A stretch of DNA of 64,000 bases, taken from NCBI RefSeq assembly GCF_923868895.1, contig NZ_OV350343.1, positions 3,782,001 through 3,846,000 on the forward strand, in the 5' to 3' direction. The notes under the pieces are model-generated. The model was not told where the DNA came from. It was given only the letters and a program-made list of their open reading frames with translations, and ran no database searches. A program made the position numbers and the translations under genes. Every line of letters starts with the position of its first letter. Within the stretch, counting starts at the first letter, position 1. Positions 57,056-64,000 of the stretch are shown here, piece by piece. Source of the DNA: Halomonas sp. TD01 (GTDB taxonomy: Bacteria; Pseudomonadota; Gammaproteobacteria; Pseudomonadales; Halomonadaceae).

Positions 57056-58720
57056 ATGTTTCAACTCACCCGCAGCGTTACCTGGCAGGCACTTGAACGC
57101 CTGCGTGACAAAACCGCCAACGACCGCATTCGTGATTACTTCACCAATGACCCGCAGCGCTTTGAAAAAATGAGCCTACGGGTGGGCGGCCTGTTCCTGG
57201 ATTACTCCAAGCATCACGTCTCTGATGAGGTACTCGCCAAACTGTTGGAATTGGCTGACCACTCTGCCTTGGTTCAGCGTCGTGCGCAGATGTTCTCTGG
57301 CGACATTATCAACGTCACCGAAAATCGCCCGGTACTGCATACCGCACTGCGCAATTTAAGCGATGAACCGGTACATGTAGACGGCAACGATGTGATGCCG
57401 GAAATCAATCGCACCCGGGAACAAATCAAGCAGTTCTCAGAAGCGGTTAGAAGCGGTGAGTGGAAAGGCTATAACGGCCAACGCATCAAAGACGTGGTCA
57501 ATATTGGCATTGGTGGCTCAGACCTTGGCCCCAACATGGCCGTACGCGCGCTACTCAAATACCGCCACCCGGAACTGCACTTCCACTTCGTCTCCAACGT
57601 CGATGGCACCCATATTCAGAAGGTGCTTTCACGGCTAGACCCGGCGACCACGCTGTTTATCGTTTCCACCAAAACCTTCTCTACCCAGGAAACCCTGCTT
57701 AACGCAAAAACCGCACGGCGCTGGTTCGTGGAAAATGCCGGTGAAGATGCCGACGTAGGCGCCCACTTTATTGCCGCTTCCACTAACCGCAAAGCGGCGA
57801 TGGAGTTCGGCATTCGTGAAGAGAACGTGTTCGAGTTTTGGGCCTGGGTAGGCGGCCGCTACTCCATGTGGTCATCAATCGGCCTGCCGATTGCGCTTTC
57901 GGTTGGTTTTGAAGGGTTTATCGAGCTGCTGGAAGGCGCTCATGAGATGGATCGCCACTTTATAGAAGCGCCCTTCGCGCAGAATATGCCAGTACTGATG
58001 GCGCTGATTGGTATCTGGTACATCAACTTTATTGGCGCCGAAACCCAGGCCATCGTGCCCTACGATCAAGCCCTCAACCAACTACCTTCGTTTCTGCAGC
58101 AGTTGGATATGGAGTCTAACGGCAAATCAGTCGATATTTTTGGCCACCCGGTTAACTACAAAACCGGCCCGATTGTTTGGGGGCAAACAGGCTCCAACGG
58201 TCAGCACGCTTTCTTCCAGCTACTACACCAGGGCACCCGCTATGTGCCGATTGATTTTATTGCCTCGCTAAAACCCGAGCCCGGCGTGGAAGACCACCAC
58301 TTCGCCTTGCTTACCAATATGCTCGCCCAAGCCAACGCCTTTATGGAAGGCAGCCAAGGGGACAGCAAAGAACTTAGCCAGCACGACCCCTACAGCTGCC
58401 CCGGTAACCGCCCTTCCAGCACGCTACTGCTGGACGAGCTAACGCCGAAAAACCTCGGCGCGCTAATTGCCCTCTACGAGCACAAGGTGTTTGTGCAAGG
58501 CGTTATCTGGAACATCAACTCGTTTGATCAGTGGGGTGTGCAGCTTGGCAAACGCATTGCCGGTGAAATCAGCGAGCGTATCGACACTAATGCCGCGGAC
58601 TTCGATACCTCTACCCAAGGTTTGTTGGAACTGGTACGCGCCCACTTTCCCAGTGGCGATAGCGCAAAGGAAAGCGCGCCAGCCAGTGCTGATAAAAAGC
58701 CAGCCAGGAAGAAGCGTTAA
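57056..58720 (+). CDS. pgi: Glucose-6-phosphate isomerase
   Basis: Pgi interconverts glucose-6-phosphate and fructose-6-phosphate, linking the fructokinase product to zwf. The 554-residue protein has VVNIGIGGSDLGPNMAVRAL near residue 145, FIVSTKTFSTQETLLNAKTA near 205, FWAWVGGRYSMWSSIGLPIA near 265 and GQTGSNGQHAFFQLLHQGTR near 380, all standard. A lysine-rich tail (SADKKPARKKR) ends it. It stands alone between two terminators. Confidence 0.97.
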   Translation: MFQLTRSVTWQALERLRDKTANDRIRDYFTNDPQRFEKMSLRVGGLFLDYSKHHVSDEVLAKLLELADHSALVQRRAQMFSGDIINVTENRPVLHTALRNLSDEPVHVDGNDVMPEINRTREQIKQFSEAVRSGEWKGYNGQRIKDVVNIGIGGSDLGPNMAVRALLKYRHPELHFHFVSNVDGTHIQKVLSRLDPATTLFIVSTKTFSTQETLLNAKTARRWFVENAGEDADVGAHFIAASTNRKAAMEFGIREENVFEFWAWVGGRYSMWSSIGLPIALSVGFEGFIELLEGAHEMDRHFIEAPFAQNMPVLMALIGIWYINFIGAETQAIVPYDQALNQLPSFLQQLDMESNGKSVDIFGHPVNYKTGPIVWGQTGSNGQHAFFQLLHQGTRYVPIDFIASLKPEPGVEDHHFALLTNMLAQANAFMEGSQGDSKELSQHDPYSCPGNRPSSTLLLDELTPKNLGALIALYEHKVFVQGVIWNINSFDQWGVQLGKRIAGEISERIDTNAADFDTSTQGLLELVRAHFPSGDSAKESAPASADKKPARKKR

Positions 58721-58746
58721 GCGGAGGGTTGGGTAAACGTTAGATA

Positions 58747-58780
58747 AAAAACGCCTTGGCTTTTCAGCCAAGGCGTTTTT
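58747..58780. terminator. Strong terminator after pgi
   Basis: AAAAACGCCTTGGCT, loop TTTC, then the perfect complement ending in TTTTT: a 15-bp stem with A/T runs on both sides, so it can work in both directions. Confidence 0.92.
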
Positions 58781-58845
58781 GGTTTGATCTTTGATGCCAG
58801 TATCGACACTGGCTGGAGGCAATCAGAAGCCCCTAGCCGCCTAAA

Positions 58846-59241
58846 TTAATCCGGCGTGAATTGCTCAAAGACCTGCTGTCCGGTCATTTTTTCTGTTTGG
58901 TTATTAAACTCGTAATAACCGGGCTTCTCATCAATGAATATTTCGCTGATAAGCTGGAACGCCTGATCCTGGAACAGGCCTGCCGGAAGAATATACTCAT
59001 TGCTGGGTAGCAGGTGATAGAACAGATGCGTCCCGCAGGTTGCGCAGAAGCCCCGCTCCGCCCAATCAGACGAACGGTAAGCGGCAGGCTCAGCACCAGA
59101 GAATTCCACCGAACCACCGCAATGCACAGCGAACATAGGCCCACCCGACCAACGCCGACATAGAGAGCAATGACAAACACTGACCTGCTCGTGGTTAGGC
59201 GCAGTCACTTCGATGGAACCGCAAAGACATGTGCCTTTCAT
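58846..59241 (-). CDS. GFA-domain (CENP-V/GFA family) zinc protein
   Basis: A 131-residue protein of the GFA family. The zinc-binding cysteines are in GTCLCGSIEV, VCHCSLCRRWSGG and GFCATCGTHLF. Family members include a glutathione-dependent formaldehyde-activating enzyme, but most have unknown substrates. The ATG at 59241 (MKGTCLCG) has GGGAG upstream; a longer frame from 59319 would run into the end of the neighbouring broken glyoxalase gene. No operon partner is obvious. Confidence 0.88.
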   Translation of the reverse strand: MKGTCLCGSIEVTAPNHEQVSVCHCSLCRRWSGGPMFAVHCGGSVEFSGAEPAAYRSSDWAERGFCATCGTHLFYHLLPSNEYILPAGLFQDQAFQLISEIFIDEKPGYYEFNNQTEKMTGQQVFEQFTPD

Positions 59242-59299
59242 TGCAAACTCCCTTACCGTTAGCCCCCCATTACAGTTGCTCTTGTGATGCCGACGAGAG

Positions 59300-59665
59300 C
59301 TAAGCTGCTGTAGGCTCATTGAACAATATTCTGTTGGAAAACGGATCTACCACTTCAAACACCCTATCGCCCCACGGAGCTGTGGTTATTTCCGGTCGGC
59401 TAAACTTCTAACCACGGGCTAAAATCTCGCGGTACAAGCCTTCAAGATCATCAGTATTCACAAACGTTTTAGCGCCAGGGGAGCAATCCCCAGAGTGTTC
59501 ACTGAGATGAAAAACCAGATCACCTCGGGATACCTGCATATAGACAGGAAAGTCTGCTTCGAAGCGATGCTCCCAATCAAGCGACATCCCCAAAAACTCA
59601 AGATAGAACGCCTTGGCTTTAGATTCATCAAAAATTCGTATAATCGGAATGGCCTGAAAATGCAT
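59300..59665 (-). pseudogene. Glyoxalase/bleomycin-resistance family gene with in-frame amber stop
   Basis: The first 85 codons (MHFQAIPIIRIFDESKAKAF onward) are a glyoxalase-superfamily protein. The frame meets TAG at 59410-59408. Past it the same frame stays open and reads KFSRPEITTAPWGDRVFEVV then DPFSNRILFNEP, the expected C-terminal half with the metal-site strand, ending at 59300. The whole 121-codon frame has normal family length. Homologues usually have Tyr at the stop position as I recall them, so a single base change explains it. It is a recent nonsense mutation, a sequencing error, or a read-through stop. Confidence 0.82.
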
Positions 59666-59755
59666 TTATGCTCTCCTTACAAACAGCGCTTTAACGAATG
59701 GCTAGCCAGCTCTGGTTAGAAAGCCTAAAGCCCTCTTTACCCTTAGGCGTTCGAT

Positions 59756-60439
59756 TTAAACAGGAGCAGAATCGCTCTCTACGCCATAGGCATGGCGAAT
59801 ATACTCAACGGCTTCAGCCATGCCATTAAGAACCGCTGTCGCTGAATGAAAGTTTTGCTGTTTAGACATTTCCGTGGGTAGTGCCAAGCAGCTTATGCCA
59901 GCTCGAAAGGCGGCTTCAAGACCATGTTGTGTATCTTCAATGGCGAGACATTCATCCGCAGCAACGCCAAGCCGTTGAAGAGCCAGAAGATAGCATTCAG
60001 GTGCGGGCTTGCTGTCTCGGACATCATCGCTAGAAACAATCGTAGAGAACTTATCTTCAAACCCATTGGCCTGCAGCGTTTTTTGAACACCATTTGCACT
60101 AGCGCCTGTCACCACTGCCAGCTTCAAACCTTTACTGTGGAAGTAAACAATAGCCTCTCGTACGCCAGGCATTAGCGGGAATGCTTGGTTAGCAAGGTAG
60201 TCCTGCGTCGCGGCGTTCTTCGCTTCTATAAGTTGATCAGGGGACGCATCAATCCCAAACCTCTGCACCATATCCAGGGCATTGGCACGCGTTGGCAGGC
60301 CTGCATAGTAGGTTTTGTACTGCAGCTCGGACAATTCAAAGCCATATTGGCTCAGAATGTGTACCCACATTTGAAAATGGATGTGTTCAGAACTGACGAT
60401 CGTCCCATCGTGATCTAGCAAAATTGCGCGAAGTGCCAC
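59756..60439 (-). CDS. HAD-superfamily phosphatase (beta-phosphoglucomutase-like)
   Basis: A 227-residue HAD hydrolase. Motif I is ILLDHDGTIVSSEHIHF with the nucleophile Asp, motif II VVTGAS, motif III Lys in RDSKPAPECYL and motif IV AIEDTQHGLEAA. An alpha-helical cap follows motif I, the layout of phosphoglycolate phosphatases and beta-phosphoglucomutases. The GTG at 60439 with AGGAGG upstream is the best start; the open frame runs back to 60553 without a ribosome site. Substrate unknown. Confidence 0.87.
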   Translation of the reverse strand: MALRAILLDHDGTIVSSEHIHFQMWVHILSQYGFELSELQYKTYYAGLPTRANALDMVQRFGIDASPDQLIEAKNAATQDYLANQAFPLMPGVREAIVYFHSKGLKLAVVTGASANGVQKTLQANGFEDKFSTIVSSDDVRDSKPAPECYLLALQRLGVAADECLAIEDTQHGLEAAFRAGISCLALPTEMSKQQNFHSATAVLNGMAEAVEYIRHAYGVESDSAPV

Positions 60440-60603
60440 AAGACCTCCTAGAAATAGAGCGTTTAAAACCCAAGGCAAAGCTACTATCGCATGAGCTGCA
60501 AGATTGAAAATATGACAAGCTAATTGTTTTGTACTTCGAGTCGGAAACCACAAGGGTGTTTACGAGTAAGCTATTCACTCACTGCCCTGAAAAAACGAAA
60601 ACA

Positions 60604-61182
60604 TTAAGACTCCAATCTTGTCCTCAGCAACTCCTTAGCGATTGCTTTGGCTTTTACGGCAGCTTTTAAATCCCCCATCACGTGGGCCTGAACAGTCGCC
60701 CCTTCTTTTAAAGTAGCTACCGCTTCCGACAACGTAGTCACCGTTTTTTCATCAACGAATATTTGTGAAATATACCCGCTTATCAAGCCAAGCATGGCTC
60801 TTTTATGGCTAGCGCACTGTTGATGCACGGGATGACTTAAGTCACTGAATTCAGCACTGACATTGATGAAATAACAACCATGAAAAGGATAAACTAGCTT
60901 CTCTCTCTCATTAAACCAATCATCTAACGCATCGAACAAAGCAAAAATTGCGCTTTGTCCATCAGGTGCGCCCTGCGTGCGCCCTTTAATCCAGGAAGAA
61001 AATTGTCGGTCACGATAGTCAACCGTTGCAGCGATAAGGGCTTCTTTACTGGAGAAATGATGATATAGCGTTTTTTTTGCCACACCAGATTCAGCAATGA
61101 TCCGGTTGATACCAATGGCATGCACCCCATAGCGATAAAATAGGCCAAAGGCGACCGAGACTAACTGCTCTCTTCTTTCCAC
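60604..61182 (-). CDS. TetR/AcrR-family transcriptional regulator
   Basis: A 192-residue TetR-type repressor. The helix-turn-helix spans GVHAIGINRIIAESGVAKKT and LYHHFSSKEALIAA (about residues 19-52). The C-terminal ligand domain contains a NEREKLVYPFHGCYFINVSAEF stretch with one Cys. A GTG start at 61182 has GAGAGG seven bases before it. It is divergent from the HPP-family gene, and a large perfect inverted repeat in the gap is its likely operator. Confidence 0.9.
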   Translation of the reverse strand: MERREQLVSVAFGLFYRYGVHAIGINRIIAESGVAKKTLYHHFSSKEALIAATVDYRDRQFSSWIKGRTQGAPDGQSAIFALFDALDDWFNEREKLVYPFHGCYFINVSAEFSDLSHPVHQQCASHKRAMLGLISGYISQIFVDEKTVTTLSEAVATLKEGATVQAHVMGDLKAAVKAKAIAKELLRTRLES

Positions 61183-61225
61183 GGCAAAACCTCTCTTTCA
61201 TTTTAGTGCAACATATTGACGCGCA

Positions 61226-61268
61226 GAGACCGATCTGTCTACCATACCCAGGTAGACAGATCGGTCTC
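61226..61268. promoter_or_regulatory. Large inverted repeat, probable TetR operator
   Basis: GAGACCGATCTGTCTACC, 7-base spacer, then its perfect complement: 18-bp arms. Each arm contains AGAC-N6-GTCT, itself a half-palindrome of the type bound by TetR regulators, so two dimers may bind. It lies 44 bp from the TetR start and 34 bp from the HPP start. Confidence 0.82.
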
Positions 61269-61301
61269 CTTTGTTTCAATTTTTAGCCCTAGGGTGCATC
61301 C

Positions 61302-61784
61302 ATGAAAATTTCCCAGTATTTACCTGTTCAACAGAAAGCAGCCCTGCTCGCTGGCATTGGAGCGACCGGGTGCATAACAGCGCTCAGCTTTCTAAGTTCA
61401 CACAGTGACGCGTTATGGCTAATGGCCCCCTTTGGCGCCACCATGGTGATACTGTTTGGATTACCCGCCAGCCCATTAGCCCAACCACGCAACGTGATTG
61501 CGGGTCACTTAATAACAGCGGCGTTAGGACTGATGGTGGCTCATTTCTTTGGTGTGTATGAATGGACACTGGGCTTAGCAGTCGGTTTATCGATAGTCGC
61601 TATGATGCTTACCCACACCATCCACCCGCCTGCAGGTGCTAATCCCCTACTGATTATGCTAGCGGGAGAGCACTGGCATTTTTTGATCACTCCCGTAGCG
61701 TCTGGAGCCCTTCTGATTGTGGGATTCGGATACGTGTTTCACCGGTTTATTTCAGGGCAACCGTACCCCAAGCAATGGTTTTAG
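61302..61784 (+). CDS. HPP-family membrane protein
   Basis: A 160-residue protein with four membrane helices. It contains MLTHTIHPPAGANPLLIML with the HPP signature, and FGATMVILFGLPASPLAQPRN, both typical of the HPP family. Some family members are nitrite transporters in plastids and cyanobacteria; a bacterial substrate is not established. Divergent from, and probably repressed by, the TetR gene. Confidence 0.88.
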   Translation: MKISQYLPVQQKAALLAGIGATGCITALSFLSSHSDALWLMAPFGATMVILFGLPASPLAQPRNVIAGHLITAALGLMVAHFFGVYEWTLGLAVGLSIVAMMLTHTIHPPAGANPLLIMLAGEHWHFLITPVASGALLIVGFGYVFHRFISGQPYPKQWF

Positions 61785-61863
61785 TAGAAGAGGATCGTAG
61801 TGCAGAACCAGTGTTCATAAGCAATAATCTTAATCCGTTTGTTCGTGGCATGCTTAGCTGTGC

Positions 61864-61891
61864 TTTTGAGTGCTTTTATTAGCACTCAAAA
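61864..61891. terminator. Hairpin between convergent genes
   Basis: TTTTGAGTGCT, loop TTTATT, AGCACTCAAAA: an 11-bp perfect stem. It overlaps the stop of the minus-strand gene ending at 61886 and lies 80 bases beyond the HPP gene. T-runs are short. Confidence 0.6.
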
Positions 61892-62341
61892 ACCACTGCC
61901 CGCATACTTTATCTTCTTATATAGTTCACCGATAAGTTTGACTCCCACTATCAAGCCCACACCAAGTACAATGACGACGAGAGAACCATAGGCAATACTA
62001 CCTGACCAGATCCACTGACTAATCGCTGCGCCAATATGTTGCAAAGTGAGATAAACACCTATCAGAAAACTACCTGCACGGACTAGGCCTAGTTCGTGCA
62101 GTGATAACTGAGAGTCAGCGTTATTAGCTGGATGAATTTTATTAGCCAGCGGTTCTGCCACTAGCCAAAGTACAGCGCCGACAATAAGAGGCATAACCAT
62201 CATTGCTATCAGGGTGGCTAACCACTCGTCATAGGATTCTGTCGAGCCTGGGCCAAACAGCATCGGCGCTAGGGCAAGTAGCGGATTAAGCGCAATATAC
62301 AGCGCTAAAATGCGTAACAAGATAATAGAGAAAGCTTTCAT
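61886..62341 (-). CDS. Small membrane protein of unknown function
   Basis: A 151-residue protein I do not recognise. It has four hydrophobic segments: residues about 5-30 (LLRILALYIALNPLLALAPM), 40-65 (LIAMMVMPLIVGAVLWLVAE), 90-115 (SFLIGVYLTLQHIGAAISQW) and 118-140 (GSLVVIVLGVGLIVGVKLIG). A hydrophilic loop of about 20 residues with KIHPANNADSQ separates the two pairs. The C-terminus is basic (LYKKIKYAG). It stands alone. Its composition is that of a real membrane protein rather than a chance frame. Confidence 0.7.
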   Translation of the reverse strand: MKAFSIILLRILALYIALNPLLALAPMLFGPGSTESYDEWLATLIAMMVMPLIVGAVLWLVAEPLANKIHPANNADSQLSLHELGLVRAGSFLIGVYLTLQHIGAAISQWIWSGSIAYGSLVVIVLGVGLIVGVKLIGELYKKIKYAGSGF

Positions 62342-62504
62342 AGAATATGTTCACACTCCCTGTGACTTACATCGATATAAACGCCACATGATGAATAACG
62401 GCGGCTGACGATATTATCCTAGTTATTTACCACCACTATTTCACTTAAAACAGTGACCTCTCTTCAAGCACACTTAGCCAAAGTGCACCTGAGACATAAA
62501 AAAA

Positions 62505-62534
62505 TACCCCTTGGCACTTTCGGGCCAAGGGGTA
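62505..62534 (-). terminator. Terminator, minus strand
   Basis: TACCCCTTGGC / GCCAAGGGGTA, 11-bp stem, 8-base loop, followed on the minus strand by TTTTTTT. It would end transcripts coming from the transposase remnant. Confidence 0.85.
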
Positions 62535-62619
62535 CCAGTTACGTCAGCAACATCGCCTCGTTTTTCAGTTCGACGCACAGACCTACTACCCGGTCGATGG
62601 CTTGCCGGCTGAAGAATGC

Positions 62620-62953
62620 TAGGCTTGAACATATCGTCCAGGCGATTGGCGAACAGCACATCACGCATTCAGCCTTTCAACTGGTCATGATCGGCTTGCA
62701 CAAGTTGCGCTTTTACCCAGTCAGGCACCTCACCAAACTGTAAGGTAAGCAACCGCATAGTTTCACGTGCTTCAGCTAAGCGCCCTTCTTGCCGACCTTC
62801 TTGACGCCCTTCCAAGCGTTCTTTCTTGACCAAGTTTTCTAAGTTCTCTGCCAACATGTCTTTATCCTCCATCAGGCTGTCAAGCCGATCCAGTTTGACC
62901 TCTGTGCCCAACCGGTACAAATGTCGCTTGAGCCAGCGTGGCGGCGCTACCCC
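62620..62953 (-). pseudogene. Remnant of Rpn-family (PD-(D/E)XK) transposase/nuclease
   Basis: Only the C-terminal part is left. The frame opens after TAA at 62956-62954 and reads VAPPRWLKRHLYRLGTEVKL, then LVKKERLEGRQEGRQEGRLA, LTLQFGEVPDWVKAQLVQAD and DHDQLKG. The charged GRQEGR run and the EVPDWV segment are typical of the C-terminal tail of Rpn/YhgA-like proteins. TGA at 62671-62669 interrupts where the family usually has Trp; beyond it MRDVLFANRLDDMFK continues the normal family ending. The N-terminal nuclease domain is absent. It is a decayed mobile-element gene. Confidence 0.75.
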
Positions 62954-62965
62954 TTAACACACCAC

Positions 62966-63088
62966 TCAGGGGGTGACATCGGTGGTAGAGCCATCGGGGA
63001 GCTGTACGGTTTGTGTGACTAGCCAGACGATATCGTTGGTGAGCTGGGCGGTTTGCGATGCTGACAACGCAATACGGTACCACTGACA
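62966..63088 (-). pseudogene. Orphan filamentous hemagglutinin/CdiA fragment
   Basis: A 40-residue stretch CQWYRIALSASQTAQLTNDI VWLVTQTVQLPDGSTTDVTP (split here in two), then TGA. It matches the conserved segment of two-partner-secretion hemagglutinin and CdiA proteins that precedes the variable C-terminal toxin region (pattern ALSxxQxAQLTxDIVWLV). It has no start codon of its own and no continuation, and abuts the Rpn remnant. It looks like a displaced copy of part of the large gene to the right. Confidence 0.72.
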
Positions 63089-63090
63089 GT

Positions 63091-63419
63091 CTACTGCCAT
63101 GGATATCCATTAAACAGAAACATAACGCCGTAACCAATAATAGCAAAGGTGATTACTATTCCTCTTGCCACAGGCCCATCCGATAAATCAGCACCACCTC
63201 CTCCAACATTCATATTTTTATCGTATAAAAACGCCACGATTAACTGCCAAAACAATCCATGCCCAATACAAACGCCAGAGAAAAGCTCCCACTCCCCCCA
63301 ACCCCCCAAAACTTAATGACAGCATTTATCATAGCCACTATAGCCAAGGTAATTGAAATATATAAGCGGTAGCGATTACGCCACTGACCCCATGCTGAGT
63401 TACTGTCTGGTTTACTCAT
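63091..63419 (-). pseudogene. Small membrane protein, frameshifted; candidate immunity protein
   Basis: The ATG at 63419 overlaps the end of the toxin-like gene and reads MSKPDSNSAWGQWRNRYRLY then ISITLAIVAMINAVIKFWG. This frame stops at 63240 after 59 codons. In the next frame (open from 63309) the protein continues GEWELFSGVCIGHGLFWQLI VAFLYDKN (two pieces) to GVMFLFNGYPWQ, stop at 63091. One extra G in either of two six-G runs (complement of 63294-63299 and 63302-63307) would join them into about 110 residues with three membrane helices. Position right after a toxin-like end makes an immunity role plausible but unproven. Confidence 0.6.
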
Positions 63420-64000
63420 CTTCCAGCCCCAGCATGTCTTTTCCATTATTTAAAACCGTATTCCAAACCCCAATCAAATCAAAGGTTGCATTCAACCTGC
63501 TGGCCTCCACCTTTGATACCCCCCTAGCCTTTGCATACGCTTCAAAACCAAACATCAAAGCTTCTTTCGAAACTGCATCAGTAATTTCTCCTTTTAAGTA
63601 CCCTGATAACAAACTTGCCCCCATACCCATTGTCGCAACCCCAGCACCTACAGCTCCAGCAGGGTTCATTACCACCCCGACAGTAGCCACCGTACCTAAA
63701 TCACCCAACGCCTTGGCATCCACGGCCCTCTCCCATGCCTGCGCTGCAGGGTCGCTATGGTCAATGTTAGCGTTCCGTCTGACGCATTCTGCATCTCCAC
63801 ATGAAAAATGCGGTACGTGGTAAATCTTGCCATCCACCACATAGCTGACCGTGTAACGGCCTTCTTCATCCAGCGGTCGACCCGTCAGACGGTCTCGCGG
63901 CTGACCAGGGGCTGCCTCTTCTGGTGGTAGCTGATAGACAAGCGCCCGATAGGGCGAGCCTTCCCCACCCGTCTGCTCGATGATGTAGCTGATCAGCTCA
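63412..64000 (-). CDS. C-terminal end of a large hemagglutinin/CdiA-like or polymorphic-toxin protein (5' end outside window)
   Basis: The frame is open from the right edge (codons start ELISYIIEQTGGEGSPYRAL) to TAA at 63412, 196 codons. It contains PGQPRDRLTGRPLDEEGRYT, a SYVVDGKIYHVPHFSCGDAE segment with Cys pairs, an AKALGDLGTVATVGVV-type hydrophobic stretch with MGMGASLLSGYL, and an EAYAKARGVSKVEASRLNAT region. The hydrophobic Gly/Ala-rich region resembles the translocation or pore-forming part found before toxin tips. I do not recognise a known toxin fold. The nearby orphan hemagglutinin fragment supports a CdiA-like parent gene. A GTG at 63840 is not the real start since the frame continues upstream. 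Confidence 0.65.
   Translation of the reverse strand, partial: ELISYIIEQTGGEGSPYRALVYQLPPEEAAPGQPRDRLTGRPLDEEGRYTVSYVVDGKIYHVPHFSCGDAECVRRNANIDHSDPAAQAWERAVDAKALGDLGTVATVGVVMNPAGAVGAGVATMGMGASLLSGYLKGEITDAVSKEALMFGFEAYAKARGVSKVEASRLNATFDLIGVWNTVLNNGKDMLGLEDE

Noticed and set aside
62780..62820. Short direct repeats (GCCCTTCTTGCC-like) as a possible repeat array
   Set aside because: They encode the GRQEGRQEGR charged tail of the Rpn remnant and are a normal coding feature of that family.
63840..64000. GTG at 63840 as the start of a 142-residue gene
   Set aside because: The frame stays open with sensible sequence to the window edge, so the gene begins outside the window.

Overview
The window looks like a chromosome segment from a moderately halophilic gammaproteobacterium of the Halomonas/Vreelandella type. 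The pointers are an alpha-glucosidase closely resembling the Halomonas H11 enzyme as I recall it, a Trk/Kdp potassium uptake block, Entner-Doudoroff genes with HexR-like operators, and moderate GC. This assignment is inference; no rRNA or tRNA gene is present to confirm it.

Layout. 1-4624 (minus strand): an overlapping cobalamin salvage and nucleotide-loop operon, cobT-cbiZ-cbiB-cobD-cobU-cobS, with cobS cut by the left edge. 4918-9660 (plus): edd-glk-aldo/keto reductase-PfkB kinase, ending at a strong terminator that also faces a GH32 sucrose hydrolase gene on the minus strand (9730-11226). 11417-14297 (minus): zwf-pgl-eda. 14674-18390 (plus): malEFG without malK. 18576-29584: a potassium block of a TrkH-type transporter, kdpFABCDE (including a 26-residue kdpF) and trkA. 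29637-31648 (minus): ECF sigma factor, anti-sigma factor and a DUF3455 protein. 31808-39046 (minus): malK, a GH13 alpha-glucosidase, malT and a LamB/ScrY-type porin. 39583-46758 (plus): an aglEFGAK alpha-glucoside operon and its LacI-type regulator. 46773-49978: gap (minus), then pyk-mgsA (plus). 49999-56779: fruR divergent from fruBKA. 57056-58720: pgi. The last 5 kb is accessory: a GFA protein, a glyoxalase gene broken by one in-frame stop, a HAD phosphatase, a TetR/HPP pair around a large inverted repeat, a small membrane protein, and debris at the right edge (Rpn-type transposase remnant, orphan hemagglutinin/CdiA fragment, frameshifted small membrane protein, and the 3' end of a large toxin-like gene running off the window).

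The central region is a nearly self-contained carbohydrate module. Alpha-glucosides and possibly sucrose enter through an outer-membrane porin and two ABC systems (Mal and Agl). GH13 and GH32 enzymes cut them in the cytoplasm, Glk and the PfkB kinase phosphorylate the hexoses, and Pgi, Zwf, Pgl, Edd and Eda carry them to pyruvate and GAP. Gap and Pyk follow, and MgsA offers a methylglyoxal branch. Fructose enters separately by the PTS and FruK. I see seven 15-bp HexR-like boxes in front of edd, zwf, gap/pyk and pgi, three LacI-type palindromes linking the GH32 gene to the agl/porin promoters, and two Cra-type operators between fruR and fruB.

I found no clearly new system. The best candidates for something undescribed are the right-edge toxin/immunity-like pair, the TTAAAA tandem array in front of the porin, and the placement of a potassium/sigma-factor block between malEFG and malK.
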